Positions 53,479 through 63,968 of a stretch of 64,000 nt of DNA are shown here, one piece after another. The notes under the pieces are model-generated. The model was given only the letters and a program-made list of their open reading frames with translations. It did no database searches and was not told the origin of the DNA. Position 1 is the stretch's first letter; each line of letters begins with the position of its first letter. The translations under genes were made by a program, and so were the position numbers. The DNA is from Paenibacillus brasilensis (lineage in GTDB: Bacteria > Bacillota > Bacilli > Paenibacillales > Paenibacillaceae), in the NCBI RefSeq assembly GCF_009363115.1, contig NZ_CP045298.1, positions 4,027,501 to 4,091,500 of the forward strand, given 5' to 3'.

Positions 53479-53976
53479 TCAGTGACTCTCGGGAAGCTTT
53501 TCCTTCGCCTCCAGCCAAATTTGCAACACACCTTCCATTACAAGCATCGTTTTGACCTGGATTGTATACTCCTTGTCACGAACGGTGTATTTTTTTTGAT
53601 GCAGCAGCATGCGTACCAGCTTGCTGTCGGAGTCAATCTCGAACATATCTCTGCCGCGCAGTACCTCCAAATCTCGAATGACACGGCGAAGTAGGTCCTT
53701 CAGGTTAATAGAGTCAATTTTTTCAGCCGACGTTTCCTCCGCGGTTAGCTTGATTTCTTTGATAACGGTTTGGCGTTTACTATATTTGCGCAGTGTTTTG
53801 TTGTCCTCCTGAGCTTGCTGGAGCTGGAATTGAAGATCCTGATTGTTTTTCCACAGCTCGTTGAAGCTGGCGTGCCAGATGGCATTATAGACCATTCCTC
53901 CGGTAATCATTCCGAGTACAAAGACGGAGGATAATTGCATAAAAGGACGTAGACGCTCAAAGGGGGGGACTCTCAT
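53479..53976 (-). CDS. ytrI: sporulation membrane protein YtrI
   Basis: A 165-residue protein with one N-terminal membrane segment (about 12-32, FMQLSSVFVLGMITGGMVY), a coiled coil (about 36-65) and a C-terminal globular domain. In B. subtilis ytrH and ytrI form a sigma-E-dependent operon needed for efficient sporulation. Here the two are likewise adjacent (12-bp gap) on the minus strand, convergent with ytoI. Confidence 0.9.
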   Translation of the reverse strand: MRVPPFERLRPFMQLSSVFVLGMITGGMVYNAIWHASFNELWKNNQDLQFQLQQAQEDNKTLRKYSKRQTVIKEIKLTAEETSAEKIDSINLKDLLRRVIRDLEVLRGRDMFEIDSDSKLVRMLLHQKKYTVRDKEYTIQVKTMLVMEGVLQIWLEAKEKLPESH

Positions 53977-53988
53977 GCTTGTTTCACC

Positions 53989-54318
53989 TCACGGCCGTCC
54001 GTTGCTACAAACCCATTTGACCAGCTCTGCACCCATGTGAGCGCCTAAAAAGGCGAAGATCAAATACAGAATTTGCTTAATGGCAGGTGACAAATTGCCA
54101 TCCAACATATTGCTCTCAATGACCCGGATCGGGTCCATCGTTCCTCCCACAGCGGCGGCAAGTGCCCAAATTTTAATCCTCCCGGCAACCTCCAGCATCG
54201 TCTGGGTGGGTGGCTGAAGCGATACCACAGCTCCCATTCCGCCGAGCATAGCCCCCCCGAGCACGATGCCGAAGGCGATGAAGAAGTCGAGTATCGCTTT
54301 GGATATAAAAGTGCTCAT
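53989..54318 (-). CDS. ytrH: sporulation protein YtrH
   Basis: A 109-residue integral membrane protein with three hydrophobic segments (FFIAFGIVLGGAMLGGMGAVV; IWALAAAVGGTMDPI; ILYLIFAFLGAHMGAEL). The ATG 54318 follows GAGGAAAAGAGC; the longer open frame to 54456 reads through promoter sequence. It is transcribed divergently from dnaE and upstream of ytrI, as in B. subtilis. It acts in the mother cell or forespore membrane during spore formation (known for the family); the mechanism is unknown. Confidence 0.9.
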   Translation of the reverse strand: MSTFISKAILDFFIAFGIVLGGAMLGGMGAVVSLQPPTQTMLEVAGRIKIWALAAAVGGTMDPIRVIESNMLDGNLSPAIKQILYLIFAFLGAHMGAELVKWVCSNGRP

Positions 54319-54454
54319 GCTCTTTTCCTCCTGAGTGTGCGTATCAGGTCCGCGCTTGTCCGCCCGGGTCTGTACTTTTATTGTATGGGCGCTACTAACG
54401 CGGATATGATAAAATAGTTTGAAGAAAAACAAGCGGTGAAAGGAAGAGAAGCGC

Positions 54455-57400
54455 ATGAGTTCATTTGTGCATTTGCATGTTCACAGCGAGTATAGTCTAC
54501 TGGACGGCGCGGCTCGTACCGCAGAGTTGGTCAAACAGGCTGCAGCTTATGGAATGAAGGCGCTTGCCCTTACAGATCATGGGGTCATGTACGGCGCTAT
54601 TCCTTTTTATAGAGTGTGTGTGGAAAACGGCATTAAGCCGATTATCGGGTGTGAGGCCTATATAACGGCAGGATCGCGCAAGGAGCGCGGTAGTCGAAAG
54701 GACCAGCCCATATATCATTTAATTTTGCTCGCCAAAAATAAAACAGGCTATCAAAATCTGATGAAGCTGTGCTCCATTGGCCATTTGGAGGGCTTTCACT
54801 ACAAGCCGCGTATCGACATGGAAGCGCTGGCTGCCCATCATGAAGGCATCATATGCCTGAGCGCGTGCTTGGGCGGTGAAGTACCGCAGCATTTGCTGCA
54901 TGGCCGGGAAGCCGAGGCAAGGCGGGCGGCAGAACGCTACCGGAGCATCTTTGGTGATGATTTTTATCTGGAGCTTCAGGATCATGGTCTTTCCGAGCAA
55001 AAGCGTGTAAATCCCCTTTTGATTGCGCTGGCAAAGGAATCAGGTATCCCACTGGTGGCAACGAATGACGTGCATTATCTGACTGAGCCGGATGCGGACG
55101 TCCAGGACGTTCTGATCTGTATTGGGACAGGCAAGACGGTTGACGACGAGGAACGTTTGCGTATACCGACACGTCAGCTGTATCTGAAAAGCCAGGAGGA
55201 TATGGCCCGTTTGTTTCCGCATGTGGCCGAAGCCATCGCCAATACGGTGCGTATTGCTGAACAATGCGAGCTGGAACTGGAATTCGGTCAATCCATTTTA
55301 CCTGAATATCGCCCGCTGCCGGAAGGCATGAACTCTTCTTCCTATTTGCGCAGTCTGTGCGAGCAGGGGCTGGAGCGTCGATATGGAGGCGATCCCGTAT
55401 GGGAGCAGCCAGAGGAGCGGGAAAGGCTGGACCAACGGCTGAATTATGAATTGAATACGATTGACAGCATGGGCTTCAGCGATTATTTCCTGATCGTATG
55501 GGATTTTATCGCTTTCGCTCATGAGCATAAGATTGCAACGGGACCAGGGCGGGGGTCGTCAGCAGGCAGCTTGGTTGCCTATGTGCTGAACATCACGAAT
55601 GTCGATCCGATGAAATACAACCTGCTCTTTGAACGGTTTTTGAACCCCGAACGCATCAGCATGCCGGATATAGATATTGATTTTAGTGACGAACGACGCG
55701 ACGAGGTTATCGACTATGTCGTACAAAAGTACGGAAATGAGCATGTGGCGCAAATTATTACCTTTGGAACGCTTGCTGCAAGGGCCGCAGTCCGTGACGT
55801 CGGGCGTGTACTGAACGTGCCGTATGGCGAGGTAGACAAGGCGGCCAAGCTGATTCCGGCACAGCTCGGAATGAATATCCGTCATGCGCTGGAAATTACT
55901 CCGGAGCTGAAGGCGCTGTATGAAACAAAGCCCAAGACGCGTGAGCTGCTGGATATGGCGATCAAAGTAGAAGGGATGCCACGTCATGCTTCAACCCATG
56001 CGGCGGGTGTCGTTATTTCGCGGACTCCATTGACCGATGCGGTTCCACTTCAGGAGGGGAGCGAGGGGGTCCCCCTGACGCAATACTCGATGGAAAATCT
56101 GGAGCGAATCGGTTTGCTCAAAATGGATTTCCTTGGACTGCGTACGCTCTCCATTATTGAACGGTGTATGCGCTGGATTGCGGAAGAGCATGGAGAGACG
56201 CCTGATTTTAACCGAATCTCTGATAATGACCCGCATACCTATGACTTGCTGGGCAGAGGGGATACAGGCGGTGTATTCCAGCTGGAGTCGGCCGGGATAC
56301 GCCGGGTGCTTAAGGATTTGAAGCCAAGTGTCTTTGAGGATATCATCTCTGTAGTGGCTTTGTATCGCCCGGGCCCCATGGGCTTTATTCCTAACTTTAT
56401 ACAGGCCAAGCATGGACAGATCGAAATTACGTACCCGCATCCTGATCTTGAACCGATCTTGAAGGACACGTACGGCATTATTGTGTATCAGGAACAAATC
56501 ATGCAGATTGCTTCCCGCATGGCGGGCTTTTCCCTGGGAGAAGCTGATCTGCTGCGCCGCGCCGTGTCCAAGAAAAAGCGCGAAGTGCTGGATTTGGAGC
56601 GCGGTCATTTTGTGGAAGGCAGTATCAGGCAGGGTTACACAGAGGAGGAAGCCGGAAGGGTTTATGATATGATTGTCCGTTTTGCCGACTACGGCTTCCC
56701 GCGTGCCCATGCAGCTGCTTACGGCGTGCTGGCATTTCAGACGGCTTACCTCAAGGCCCACTATCCGGTACAATTCATGGCTTCCATGCTGACAGCCGTG
56801 ATGGGAAGTCATCGAAAAGTGGCGGAATATGTCGTTGAATGCCGCCGTATGAATATAGCGGTGCTGCCGCCTGATGTGAACGAAAGCGGGGTGCTATTCA
56901 CTCCCTTAGTGGAGGGTAACATCCGCTTCGGATTGGCCGCCATTAAAAATGTCGGCACACAGGCGATGGAAAGTATTCTCGCTGTTCGCAAGGAACGGCC
57001 ATTTGACAGCCTGCTCGATTTTTGTCGACGTGTGGATCTGCGGGTGTGCAATAAAAGAGTTATTGAATCGCTCATTCAGGCAGGGGCCTTTGACTCGCTG
57101 ACAGGTCACCGCGCACAGCTGCTTGCCATGCTGGATGAAACCGTAGACGCAGCCGTCAAATGGCGTAAGGAACGTGATGACCTGCAAATTGATATGTTTG
57201 GTTTTGTGGAAATGCCCAATTGGGATATCGAATATCCTGATGTACCGAGGTTCAGTGCCAGCCAGCAGTTGGAACTGGAACGTGAACTGCTGGGACTGTA
57301 TTTGTCGGGCCATCCGCTGGATGATTTTGAGCCGTTGCTGGAAAGCAGCCATGCCGATCGTCTGATGGAACTGGGCGATGTACCGGATGAAACGGTTGTT

Positions 57401-58123
57401 GTGACCGCGGGCATGGTTGTGTCGCTCAAGACGATTACGACCAAGCAGGGCAAGGCCATGGCCTTCATAGAGCTGGAGGATCAGATTGAGCGCTGCGAGG
57501 TTGTATTGTTCCCTGAGGTATGGAAGCGAAGCCAGCAGTGGATTGAAAAGGGGGCGCTGCTGGCGCTGCGTGCCAAAATGCAGCAGCAGGACGAGCACTT
57601 TAAGCTCCTCGCGGATGAGACCGCGCCGCTAGCGGAGGACTCGCTGGCACGGCTTCTCCAGCGTCGGCGTGCCGGGGCGCGTCCAGCTGCCACAGCCGGA
57701 ACATCCATGCCAGCAGCTGGTTCTTCCGCTGGCACCCCCGGCGGGGGAGCGCAGCGCGTGCCGTCAACAGCCGCAACGTCTGCTCCGTCGCAGCCCAAGC
57801 CGGCTCGCCCGGCTACGGGCGCTTCACCGAGCAACGCCGAAGCGGCTCACGGCGGGCAAGCCCCGGCTCCGCGCAGCCCGAGGCGTGAGGCTCATCAGCG
57901 GGTGTTTGTTAAAATCACCCGCGAGGCCGAGGAGGACGCCAGCTTGCTGGTCAGCCTCAAGGCGCTGCTGCAAGAGCATCCCGGTGCGTTGCCCACCGTA
58001 CTATTTTATGAGAGCAGCCAGCGTCTATTGGCCTTGAGCGATGCTTACAGCATCAAGCCTTCGCCTCAGCTTTTTGATCGAATGGAGTCCATACTGGGTG
58101 AAGGTACGGTGAAAGTCAAATGA
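54455..58123 (+). CDS. dnaE: DNA polymerase III alpha subunit DnaE
   Basis: A 1222-residue C-family polymerase. Domains in order: PHP (FVHLHVHSEYSLLDGAART, residues 1-~280), palm (GPGRGSSAGSLVAY near 365; catalytic PDIDIDFSDERRDEV near 405), fingers, helix-hairpin-helix region (about 830-880) and OB-fold (about 985-1075). In Firmicutes DnaE extends RNA primers, mostly on the lagging strand, before PolC. About 80 residues at 1070-1150 are an Ala/Pro/Ser-rich linker (GARPAATAGTSMPAAGSSAG...) of high GC, which makes the protein about 100 residues longer than the B. subtilis enzyme (about 1115). Confidence 0.97.
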   Translation: MSSFVHLHVHSEYSLLDGAARTAELVKQAAAYGMKALALTDHGVMYGAIPFYRVCVENGIKPIIGCEAYITAGSRKERGSRKDQPIYHLILLAKNKTGYQNLMKLCSIGHLEGFHYKPRIDMEALAAHHEGIICLSACLGGEVPQHLLHGREAEARRAAERYRSIFGDDFYLELQDHGLSEQKRVNPLLIALAKESGIPLVATNDVHYLTEPDADVQDVLICIGTGKTVDDEERLRIPTRQLYLKSQEDMARLFPHVAEAIANTVRIAEQCELELEFGQSILPEYRPLPEGMNSSSYLRSLCEQGLERRYGGDPVWEQPEERERLDQRLNYELNTIDSMGFSDYFLIVWDFIAFAHEHKIATGPGRGSSAGSLVAYVLNITNVDPMKYNLLFERFLNPERISMPDIDIDFSDERRDEVIDYVVQKYGNEHVAQIITFGTLAARAAVRDVGRVLNVPYGEVDKAAKLIPAQLGMNIRHALEITPELKALYETKPKTRELLDMAIKVEGMPRHASTHAAGVVISRTPLTDAVPLQEGSEGVPLTQYSMENLERIGLLKMDFLGLRTLSIIERCMRWIAEEHGETPDFNRISDNDPHTYDLLGRGDTGGVFQLESAGIRRVLKDLKPSVFEDIISVVALYRPGPMGFIPNFIQAKHGQIEITYPHPDLEPILKDTYGIIVYQEQIMQIASRMAGFSLGEADLLRRAVSKKKREVLDLERGHFVEGSIRQGYTEEEAGRVYDMIVRFADYGFPRAHAAAYGVLAFQTAYLKAHYPVQFMASMLTAVMGSHRKVAEYVVECRRMNIAVLPPDVNESGVLFTPLVEGNIRFGLAAIKNVGTQAMESILAVRKERPFDSLLDFCRRVDLRVCNKRVIESLIQAGAFDSLTGHRAQLLAMLDETVDAAVKWRKERDDLQIDMFGFVEMPNWDIEYPDVPRFSASQQLELERELLGLYLSGHPLDDFEPLLESSHADRLMELGDVPDETVVVTAGMVVSLKTITTKQGKAMAFIELEDQIERCEVVLFPEVWKRSQQWIEKGALLALRAKMQQQDEHFKLLADETAPLAEDSLARLLQRRRAGARPAATAGTSMPAAGSSAGTPGGGAQRVPSTAATSAPSQPKPARPATGASPSNAEAAHGGQAPAPRSPRREAHQRVFVKITREAEEDASLLVSLKALLQEHPGALPTVLFYESSQRLLALSDAYSIKPSPQLFDRMESILGEGTVKVK

Positions 58124-58315
58124 TGGACATGCTGTAACCTGTCCTTCCTGCCTACTGCCCTTCCTGTCTAATAGTAACAATTTAATGAACAATTTCCTTC
58201 CCTCTCGCATACACTTGGAAAACTGGCGGAACAACAGCTTCATCACATAATCCTGCACACATGAGGCCCCGCACAGTGGAAGAATAGAACTGTACGGTGA
58301 GGCGGGAGGGAAATC

Positions 58316-58813
58316 ATGTCCTATGAATATGCAGAAACTCTATTAAATCGTAGAGGCATTCGTATCGAGTCCATTGCGGACATCGTTTTTCAACTGCAAC
58401 AAAAATATTATCCCCATTTGACTATGGAAGAATGTGTGGACAGTGTCAAAGCGGTTTTGCAAAAGCGCGAGGTGCAATATACTTTGCTCACAGGTATTGC
58501 ACTTGATGAGCTAGCCGAAAAAAGACTTCTCCCTGAGCCACTGCAAGCCATCATGGAGGCAGACGAACCGTTGTATGGAGTGGACGAGACACTGGCTCTC
58601 GGAATTACGAGCGTATACGGCATGATCGGTTTAACCAGCTTTGGATATCTGGATAAGGAAAAGATTGGGGTTATTGAACAACTGAACCAAAAAAGTAACG
58701 GTATTCACGTATTTTTGGACGATCTCGTCGCCGGTTTGGCCGCTGCCGCTTCTTCGCGTATCGCCCATCGGAGCCTTCATGCCAAGCATTATCCTGCGTC
58801 CTTGGACGCTTGA
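58316..58813 (+). CDS. phosphatidylglycerophosphatase A-family protein
   Basis: A 165-residue protein of the PgpA/YutG family: LLNRRGIRIESIADIVFQLQQKY, GIALDELAEKRLLPEPL, DEPLYGVDETLALGI, then GVIEQLNQ and VFLDDLVAGLAAA. Such proteins hydrolyse phosphatidylglycerophosphate or a related lipid phosphate; the conserved Asp/Glu set is present. It is the soluble, shorter form without strong membrane segments. GGGAGGG precedes the ATG. Followed by its own terminator. Confidence 0.88.
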   Translation: MSYEYAETLLNRRGIRIESIADIVFQLQQKYYPHLTMEECVDSVKAVLQKREVQYTLLTGIALDELAEKRLLPEPLQAIMEADEPLYGVDETLALGITSVYGMIGLTSFGYLDKEKIGVIEQLNQKSNGIHVFLDDLVAGLAAAASSRIAHRSLHAKHYPASLDA

Positions 58814-58847
58814 TTGGTCTGTATGAGCAGAGTGGATAAACTTTTAG

Positions 58848-58885
58848 GCCCTCCGAAGGATTCTGAATAAGCAGGAGGGCTTTTG
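58848..58885 (+). terminator. terminator after the PgpA-like gene
   Basis: GCCCTCC (58848-58854) pairs perfectly with GGAGGGC (58874-58880) over a 19-nt loop, followed by TTTTG. Confidence 0.75.
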
Positions 58886-58966
58886 TTGCGGGAAAAAAGT
58901 AAGGTATGTTATCATGAGTCTATTATATGGGCTCAAAACTTGAGGCTTAGGGGGTAGAAACAAGGC

Positions 58967-59155
58967 ATGTGGACGGTGATTTATATCGCACCGACGGCCA
59001 GACTGGCTGACATGATTAAGCTCAAACTGTCTGAAGAAGGTTTTATGGTACAGACCCGGGCCATTAGCGCGTCCAAGCAACAGTTTGAGATACTTGTGCC
59101 TTCGGGGGAAGTCGAAGAAATACAGGAAGTGCTTAATTCGATTTTGCGCCCTTGA
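58967..59155 (+). CDS. small conserved protein upstream of accD (DUF2007-like)
   Basis: A 62-residue protein, WTVIYIAPTARLADMIKLKL then LSEEGFMVQTRAISASKQQF and FEILVPSGEVEEIQEVLNSI. The beta-alpha-beta-beta-alpha pattern and sequence type resemble small DUF2007/ACT-like signal-transducing proteins found before accD in Paenibacillus. A GGGGGTAG site lies before the ATG. Function unknown; it could modulate the carboxyltransferase operon, but this is only positional. Confidence 0.72.
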   Translation: MWTVIYIAPTARLADMIKLKLSEEGFMVQTRAISASKQQFEILVPSGEVEEIQEVLNSILRP

Positions 59156-59335
59156 GTCCGGAACGGCGGAAGTGATACAGCAGCATGAATGGAACAAAGG
59201 ATGCACGATCGGCGGTAATGTTTTGCAAACAAGCGTTGACGTGTGTATGAACATAATGCTTAGAGGTGCCGCACAGACGGCAGAGGACCTTGTATCGGTT
59301 ACGGCTGACAAATAAACGGCTGGAGAGGTGTAGTT

Positions 59336-60229
59336 GTGTTTAAAGATTTATTCCAAAAGAAGCGTAAATACGCGACGATCCCTTCGGAACGTTCGCTGAG
59401 CGGCGATCAATCGGACATGCCGGATCGTCCCAAACGGGAAATTCCCGAAGGTCTTATGACCAAATGTGGCAAGTGCGGAAGCATTCAATACAGCAAAGAG
59501 CTGGAAAAGAATCTAAAGGTGTGTCCGGTGTGCGGATACCATATGCGTCTTAATGCCATGGAACGTATACGCATGGTGCTCGACGAAGACACGTTTACGG
59601 AATATGATGCTGATATGATTTCAGTAAATCCGCTGGATTTTCCGGGATACGCGAGTAAGCTGGAGCAGCAGACGCTGAAATCCGGCTTGCGGGAGGCTGT
59701 CGTTACGGGCGACGGCCTTATTCATGGGCTTCCTGTTGTCGTAGCGGTGATGAGCTTTGACTTTTTTACAGGCAGCATGGGTTCGGTCGTAGGAGAGAAA
59801 ATTACCCGTGCCATTGAACAGTCGATTGAGAAGCGTTTGCCGCTTATTATTTTCTCCACATCCGGCGGGGCGCGTATGCAGGAGAGTATTCTGAGCTTGA
59901 TGCAGATGGCCAAGACAAGCGCTGCTCTTGCACGCCTGGACGAGCAGGGATTGCTTTATATTTCGGTGATCACTGATCCGGCTTTGGGCGGAGTATCCGC
60001 GAGCTTTGCTACGCTCGGAGATATTAATATCGCGGAGCCGGGAGCCGTATTCGGTTTTGCAGGCCGTATTGTAATTGAGCAGACCATCAGACAGAAGCTG
60101 CCAGATGATTTTCAAACTTCCGAATTTAATTTGCAGCACGGACAATTGGATTTGGTTGTACACCGCAAGGAACTGCGTGATACCCTTGGGCAACTGCTTG
60201 ATCTACACAGTGTGAAGGGGGTGGAATAG
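59336..60229 (+). CDS. accD: acetyl-CoA carboxylase carboxyltransferase subunit beta
   Basis: A 297-residue carboxyltransferase beta subunit. N-terminal four-Cys zinc ribbon (K-C-G-K-C-G-S ... V-C-P-V-C-G-Y), then the crotonase-like core ([65 protein letters not shown]). With AccA it transfers CO2 from carboxybiotin to acetyl-CoA for fatty acid synthesis. The start is a GTG (59336) behind GGAGAGGTG. The stop codon directly precedes the accA ATG. Confidence 0.97.
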   Translation: MFKDLFQKKRKYATIPSERSLSGDQSDMPDRPKREIPEGLMTKCGKCGSIQYSKELEKNLKVCPVCGYHMRLNAMERIRMVLDEDTFTEYDADMISVNPLDFPGYASKLEQQTLKSGLREAVVTGDGLIHGLPVVVAVMSFDFFTGSMGSVVGEKITRAIEQSIEKRLPLIIFSTSGGARMQESILSLMQMAKTSAALARLDEQGLLYISVITDPALGGVSASFATLGDINIAEPGAVFGFAGRIVIEQTIRQKLPDDFQTSEFNLQHGQLDLVVHRKELRDTLGQLLDLHSVKGVE

Positions 60230-61213
60230 ATGGCTGGCGAATTGCCTTATGAAAAGCCCCTGGTCGAGATGCGACAGAAGATAGAAGAACTCAAGCAATT
60301 CGGACAGGACAAGCAAATTGATTTTACAGACGAAATCAACCGCCTGGAAGAACGTTATCTCCAGATGGAAGAAGAAATATACACCAACATTACAGCATCG
60401 CAAAAGATGCATCTGGCCCGCCATCATCAAAGACCCACGTCTCTTGATTTAATCGAACAGGTGTTTACGGACTTCATTGAGCTGCACGGCGACCGATTGT
60501 TTGGAGACGATCTGGCGGTCGTGGGCGGGATTGCCAGGCTGAACGGTATTCCGGTAACCGTTATTGGGCAGCAGCGCGGCAAGGACACGAAGGATAACAT
60601 TGCGCGGTTTTTCGGCAGTGCACATCCAGAAGGGTTCCGCAAAGGTCTGCGTCTGATGCAGCAGGCTGACAAATTTAAACGTCCTATCATTACATTTATT
60701 GATACGAAGGGCGCTTATCCGGGTAATACAGCAGAGGAGAGAGGTCAATCGGAAGCAATTGCCCGTAATTTGCGGGAGATGGCAAAGCTTTCGGTGCCTG
60801 TTATTTGTGTGGTCATCGGCGAGGGTGGAAGCGGCGGTGCGCTTGCATTTGCGGTCGGCAACCGGGTACTGATGCTGGAGCATGCCATCTACTCGGCCAT
60901 TTCTCCAAACGGGGCGGCCTCGATTCTATGGAAGGATGCTTCCAAGGCAGATCAGGCAGCTGAAGCTATGAAGATTACAGCAAATGATCTTCTGCGCCTG
61001 GAGGTCATCGAGGACATTGTGCCGGAGCCGAAAGGGGGCGCGCATCGCGACTATGAAATGACTGCTGCTGCAATCAAGGAGCTGTTGGAACGTCATTTGG
61101 CCGAACTGATGAATATGAGCTGCGATGAATTGAGGGAAGATCGGTATCAAAAATTCCGGAAAATAGGTCAATACACCTTTTTGAAATCTACGGAAGCGGA
61201 GCCTATGTTGTAA
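60230..61213 (+). CDS. accA: acetyl-CoA carboxylase carboxyltransferase subunit alpha
   Basis: A 327-residue carboxyltransferase alpha subunit: the N-terminal helical dimer region ([20 protein letters not shown]), [24 protein letters not shown]-like [32 protein letters not shown], the oxyanion-hole [11 protein letters not shown] and [17 protein letters not shown]. Its ATG abuts the accD TAG, and the ribosome binding site (GGGGGTGGAA) lies within accD, so the two subunits are made in a coupled, stoichiometric way. Confidence 0.97.
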   Translation: MAGELPYEKPLVEMRQKIEELKQFGQDKQIDFTDEINRLEERYLQMEEEIYTNITASQKMHLARHHQRPTSLDLIEQVFTDFIELHGDRLFGDDLAVVGGIARLNGIPVTVIGQQRGKDTKDNIARFFGSAHPEGFRKGLRLMQQADKFKRPIITFIDTKGAYPGNTAEERGQSEAIARNLREMAKLSVPVICVVIGEGGSGGALAFAVGNRVLMLEHAIYSAISPNGAASILWKDASKADQAAEAMKITANDLLRLEVIEDIVPEPKGGAHRDYEMTAAAIKELLERHLAELMNMSCDELREDRYQKFRKIGQYTFLKSTEAEPML

Positions 61214-61336
61214 AACACTGGAAACGGGTAACAATAAATATGACGAACTTCCTATACAAATAGGAAAAAGTGTAGTAGATTTAATTGTTGGAAAAAGATA
61301 TAAAGTAGCACCTTTGAAAACGGAGGAAAAACCCAA

Positions 61337-62767
61337 ATGCGCAAAACTAAGATTGTATGTACTATCGGTCCTTCCAGTGAGTCATTGGAAAATGTGAAGA
61401 AACTGATCTTGGCTGGTATGAATGTAGCCCGCCTGAATTTCTCTCACGGTGATTTCGAGGAGCATGGCAACCGGATCAAAAATATCCGTCAAGCTTGCAA
61501 AGAGCTTAACAAAAACGTTGCTATTTTGCTCGATACGAAGGGGCCGGAAATCCGGACAGGAAAGCTCGAGGTTGAACCTATTGAGCTTGTTCAGGACGAG
61601 TTCATTACGCTGACTACGGAAGAAATTCTTGGTACGAAAGACCGTATTTCCATTACGTACAAGGACCTTCCCGCTGACGTGGAGCCCGGCTCCACCATTC
61701 TGATCGACGATGGTCTGATCGGACTCACCGTTGTTGAAGTATCAGGCACTGAAATCAAATGCCGCATTGTCAATGGTGGAACGATCAAGAGCAAGAAGGG
61801 CGTTAACGTGCCAGGCGTAGCCATTTCTTTGCCTGGTATTACAGAGAAGGATGCTAACGACATCATTTTCGGTATTGAGCAGGACGTTGATTTCATCGCG
61901 GCTTCTTTTGTTCGTAAAGCAAGTGATGTACTGGAAATCCGTGAATTGCTGGCAAAGCACAACGCAAGTCACATTCAAATCATTTCCAAAATAGAAAATC
62001 AGCAAGGTGTTGACAACCTGGACGAAATTTTGGATGCCTCTGACGGCCTGATGGTTGCCCGTGGTGACCTTGGTGTGGAAATCCCTGCTGAAGAAGTGCC
62101 TTTGGCGCAAAAACTGATGATTAACAAATGTAATGTAGCTGGCAAGCCTGTTATTACGGCAACACAAATGCTGGATTCCATGCAACGTAACCCGCGCCCG
62201 ACTCGTGCGGAAGCGAGTGACGTAGCTAATGCTATTTTTGACGGAACAGACGCAATTATGCTGTCCGGCGAAACAGCTGCGGGTAAATATCCGGTGGAAT
62301 CCGTACTGACGATGTCCCGTATTGCAGAAAAAGCAGAGTCCTCTTTGAATTACCGTGATCTGTTCAAGAAACAAAGAACGGCGCAAGAAATTAGTATTAC
62401 GGAAGCAATCAGCCAATCCGTTTCCATTTCTGCACTTGATCTGCATGCCAAAGCAATCCTGACGTCTACACAAAGCGGAACAACTGCGCGTATGATTTCT
62501 AAATACCGCCCAGAAGCTCCGATTATTGCTGTGACAACACAGGAAAGAACCGTTCGCCGCCTGGCTCTGATCTGGGGCGTACATGCAGTCCAAGGAAGAC
62601 CAATTGTGGACACAACGGACAGTCTGTTTGACAATGCGCTGGAAGGCGGTCGCAATTCCGGTCTTGTTAAAGAAGGCGATTTGGTTGTGATCACCGCTGG
62701 CGTGCCGCTTGGTGATTCCGGTTCTACCAACCTGATCAAAATTAGCTGCGTTCCTGCACAAGCATAA
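61337..62767 (+). CDS. pyk: pyruvate kinase
   Basis: A 476-residue enzyme: [43 protein letters not shown], the active-site [47 protein letters not shown] and the C-terminal allosteric-type domain. It lacks the extra ~110-residue PEP-utiliser-like C-terminal domain found in Bacillus/Geobacillus pyruvate kinases. In Bacillus pfkA lies between accA and pyk; here accA is followed directly by pyk. AACGGAGG lies upstream of the ATG, with a 123-bp gap from accA that may carry its own promoter. Confidence 0.97.
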   Translation: MRKTKIVCTIGPSSESLENVKKLILAGMNVARLNFSHGDFEEHGNRIKNIRQACKELNKNVAILLDTKGPEIRTGKLEVEPIELVQDEFITLTTEEILGTKDRISITYKDLPADVEPGSTILIDDGLIGLTVVEVSGTEIKCRIVNGGTIKSKKGVNVPGVAISLPGITEKDANDIIFGIEQDVDFIAASFVRKASDVLEIRELLAKHNASHIQIISKIENQQGVDNLDEILDASDGLMVARGDLGVEIPAEEVPLAQKLMINKCNVAGKPVITATQMLDSMQRNPRPTRAEASDVANAIFDGTDAIMLSGETAAGKYPVESVLTMSRIAEKAESSLNYRDLFKKQRTAQEISITEAISQSVSISALDLHAKAILTSTQSGTTARMISKYRPEAPIIAVTTQERTVRRLALIWGVHAVQGRPIVDTTDSLFDNALEGGRNSGLVKEGDLVVITAGVPLGDSGSTNLIKISCVPAQA

Positions 62768-62820
62768 TTTTATCCTGTTTGGAGTATCAAACAGAACTAT
62801 ATCGTTTGGATACAGCAAGC

Positions 62821-62858
62821 AGAGCATCCAGGTCATTGCGACTTGGATGCTCTTTTTG
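62821..62858. terminator. bidirectional terminator between pyk and the LysR gene
   Basis: AGAGCATCCA (62821-62830) pairs perfectly with TGGATGCTCT (62844-62853), then TTTTTGG. It lies between convergent genes. Confidence 0.88.
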
Positions 62859-62865
62859 GTTTTCT

Positions 62866-63762
62866 CTAGTTTTTAAATTTCTGCGCTTCTTGCCGCATGA
62901 AATTAAGGAATGCTTGTTGGATCATGCTTTGGTGTGTATCACGTTGATACACAATGTTTATTAGATAACAGTCGCTTTGTCTATCAACCTCAGTAGCCTC
63001 AGTATAAGGAAGCCATTCCACCGTAGGACCGCTGCTGTTGTCGTTCTGAACACCACAGGCAGGAAAGAAGGCAAGCGCTTCTCCGCCGCCTACTGCTTGC
63101 TTTACCGCCTCCCATGAGTTGGTCTCCAGATTGGGCTTAAGCAGAGAGGAATGTGCATCAATAGCAGATGCCCCGCTGTATTTTACCCACGTATGATTGT
63201 CCAGCATATCAGGTCTGTAGACATCCACTGCTTTGGAAGCATTATTTTTGCTCCTGATAATTCCAATTCGGTCCGAAGTTACCACCTCTGCCGCGGTATG
63301 CTCTGGTAGAGGATCTCTATCGTCCAGAAAAACAAAATCAAGTTCTCCCTGTTGCAGCATCTGTTTGATGGTATCTGGAGGTTGAATTTCCAGCCGAATC
63401 CGGCATTCTGGAAATTGTTGAGCAAATTTGGCAAGGATAGACGGGAGGAGATATGTGCCTGAGATCGACTCTGCGCCTAACTGTAATAGAACCTGCGATT
63501 CCTCTGCGAGTTCATCTACAGCTTGTCTTGCTTCTTGCTCGAGGGAGATGATCTGCTTCGCATAGGGCAGCATTCTTTTTCCGGCTTCAGTTAGCATAAT
63601 TCTGCCTTGTTGAAGAGAGTATAGGGAAACACCCATTTCCTTTTCGAGGCTCTTCATATGAAAGCTGACGGTAGGCTGCTTGATTTGCAAAGCTTCGGCC
63701 ACATCCGTCGCCTTATGGAATTTGTCGATCAGCATCAAAATACGTAATTTTAGAATATTCAT
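62866..63762 (-). CDS. LysR-family transcriptional regulator
   Basis: A 298-residue LTTR. The N-terminal winged HTH reads LMLIDKFHKATDVAEALQ, IKQPTVSFHMKSLEKEMG and LTEAGKRMLPYAKQI. The C-terminal type 2 periplasmic-binding-like effector domain starts near 90 (QVLLQLGAESISGTYLLP, a LysR_substrate start). It is close in style to the CysL/YwfK group by the QPTVSFHMKSLE recognition helix. It is divergent from the gene that begins at 63969, the usual geometry for an LTTR and its target. Confidence 0.93.
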   Translation of the reverse strand: MNILKLRILMLIDKFHKATDVAEALQIKQPTVSFHMKSLEKEMGVSLYSLQQGRIMLTEAGKRMLPYAKQIISLEQEARQAVDELAEESQVLLQLGAESISGTYLLPSILAKFAQQFPECRIRLEIQPPDTIKQMLQQGELDFVFLDDRDPLPEHTAAEVVTSDRIGIIRSKNNASKAVDVYRPDMLDNHTWVKYSGASAIDAHSSLLKPNLETNSWEAVKQAVGGGEALAFFPACGVQNDNSSGPTVEWLPYTEATEVDRQSDCYLINIVYQRDTHQSMIQQAFLNFMRQEAQKFKN

Positions 63763-63810
63763 GGAATTAGACAGACCTCCTTAAGTGTCTTGATGTATGA
63801 AGTTTAAACT

Positions 63811-63846
63811 ATAGATTAATTTTATACCTTAAAATAATTTATCTAT
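63811..63846. promoter_or_regulatory. probable LysR-type operator
   Basis: ATAGATTAATT (63811-63821) faces AATTTATCTAT (63836-63846), an 11-bp inverted repeat with one mismatch around a 14-bp centre. It lies in the divergent promoter region between the LysR gene and the next gene, where LTTRs bind. Confidence 0.6.
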
Positions 63847-63968
63847 CAATATTTTATATTTGTTTTACAAAACCACGTCGTTCGTCTAACATTCCAGGCC
63901 TACAATGTAAAAGTGTTGATGGTCATAAATAAAAAACCGTCACTTAACTAAGGGGAGGACAATAAAAA

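Noticed and set aside
55991..56812. Antisense frames within dnaE
   Set aside because: They run opposite conserved polymerase motifs and lack translation signals.
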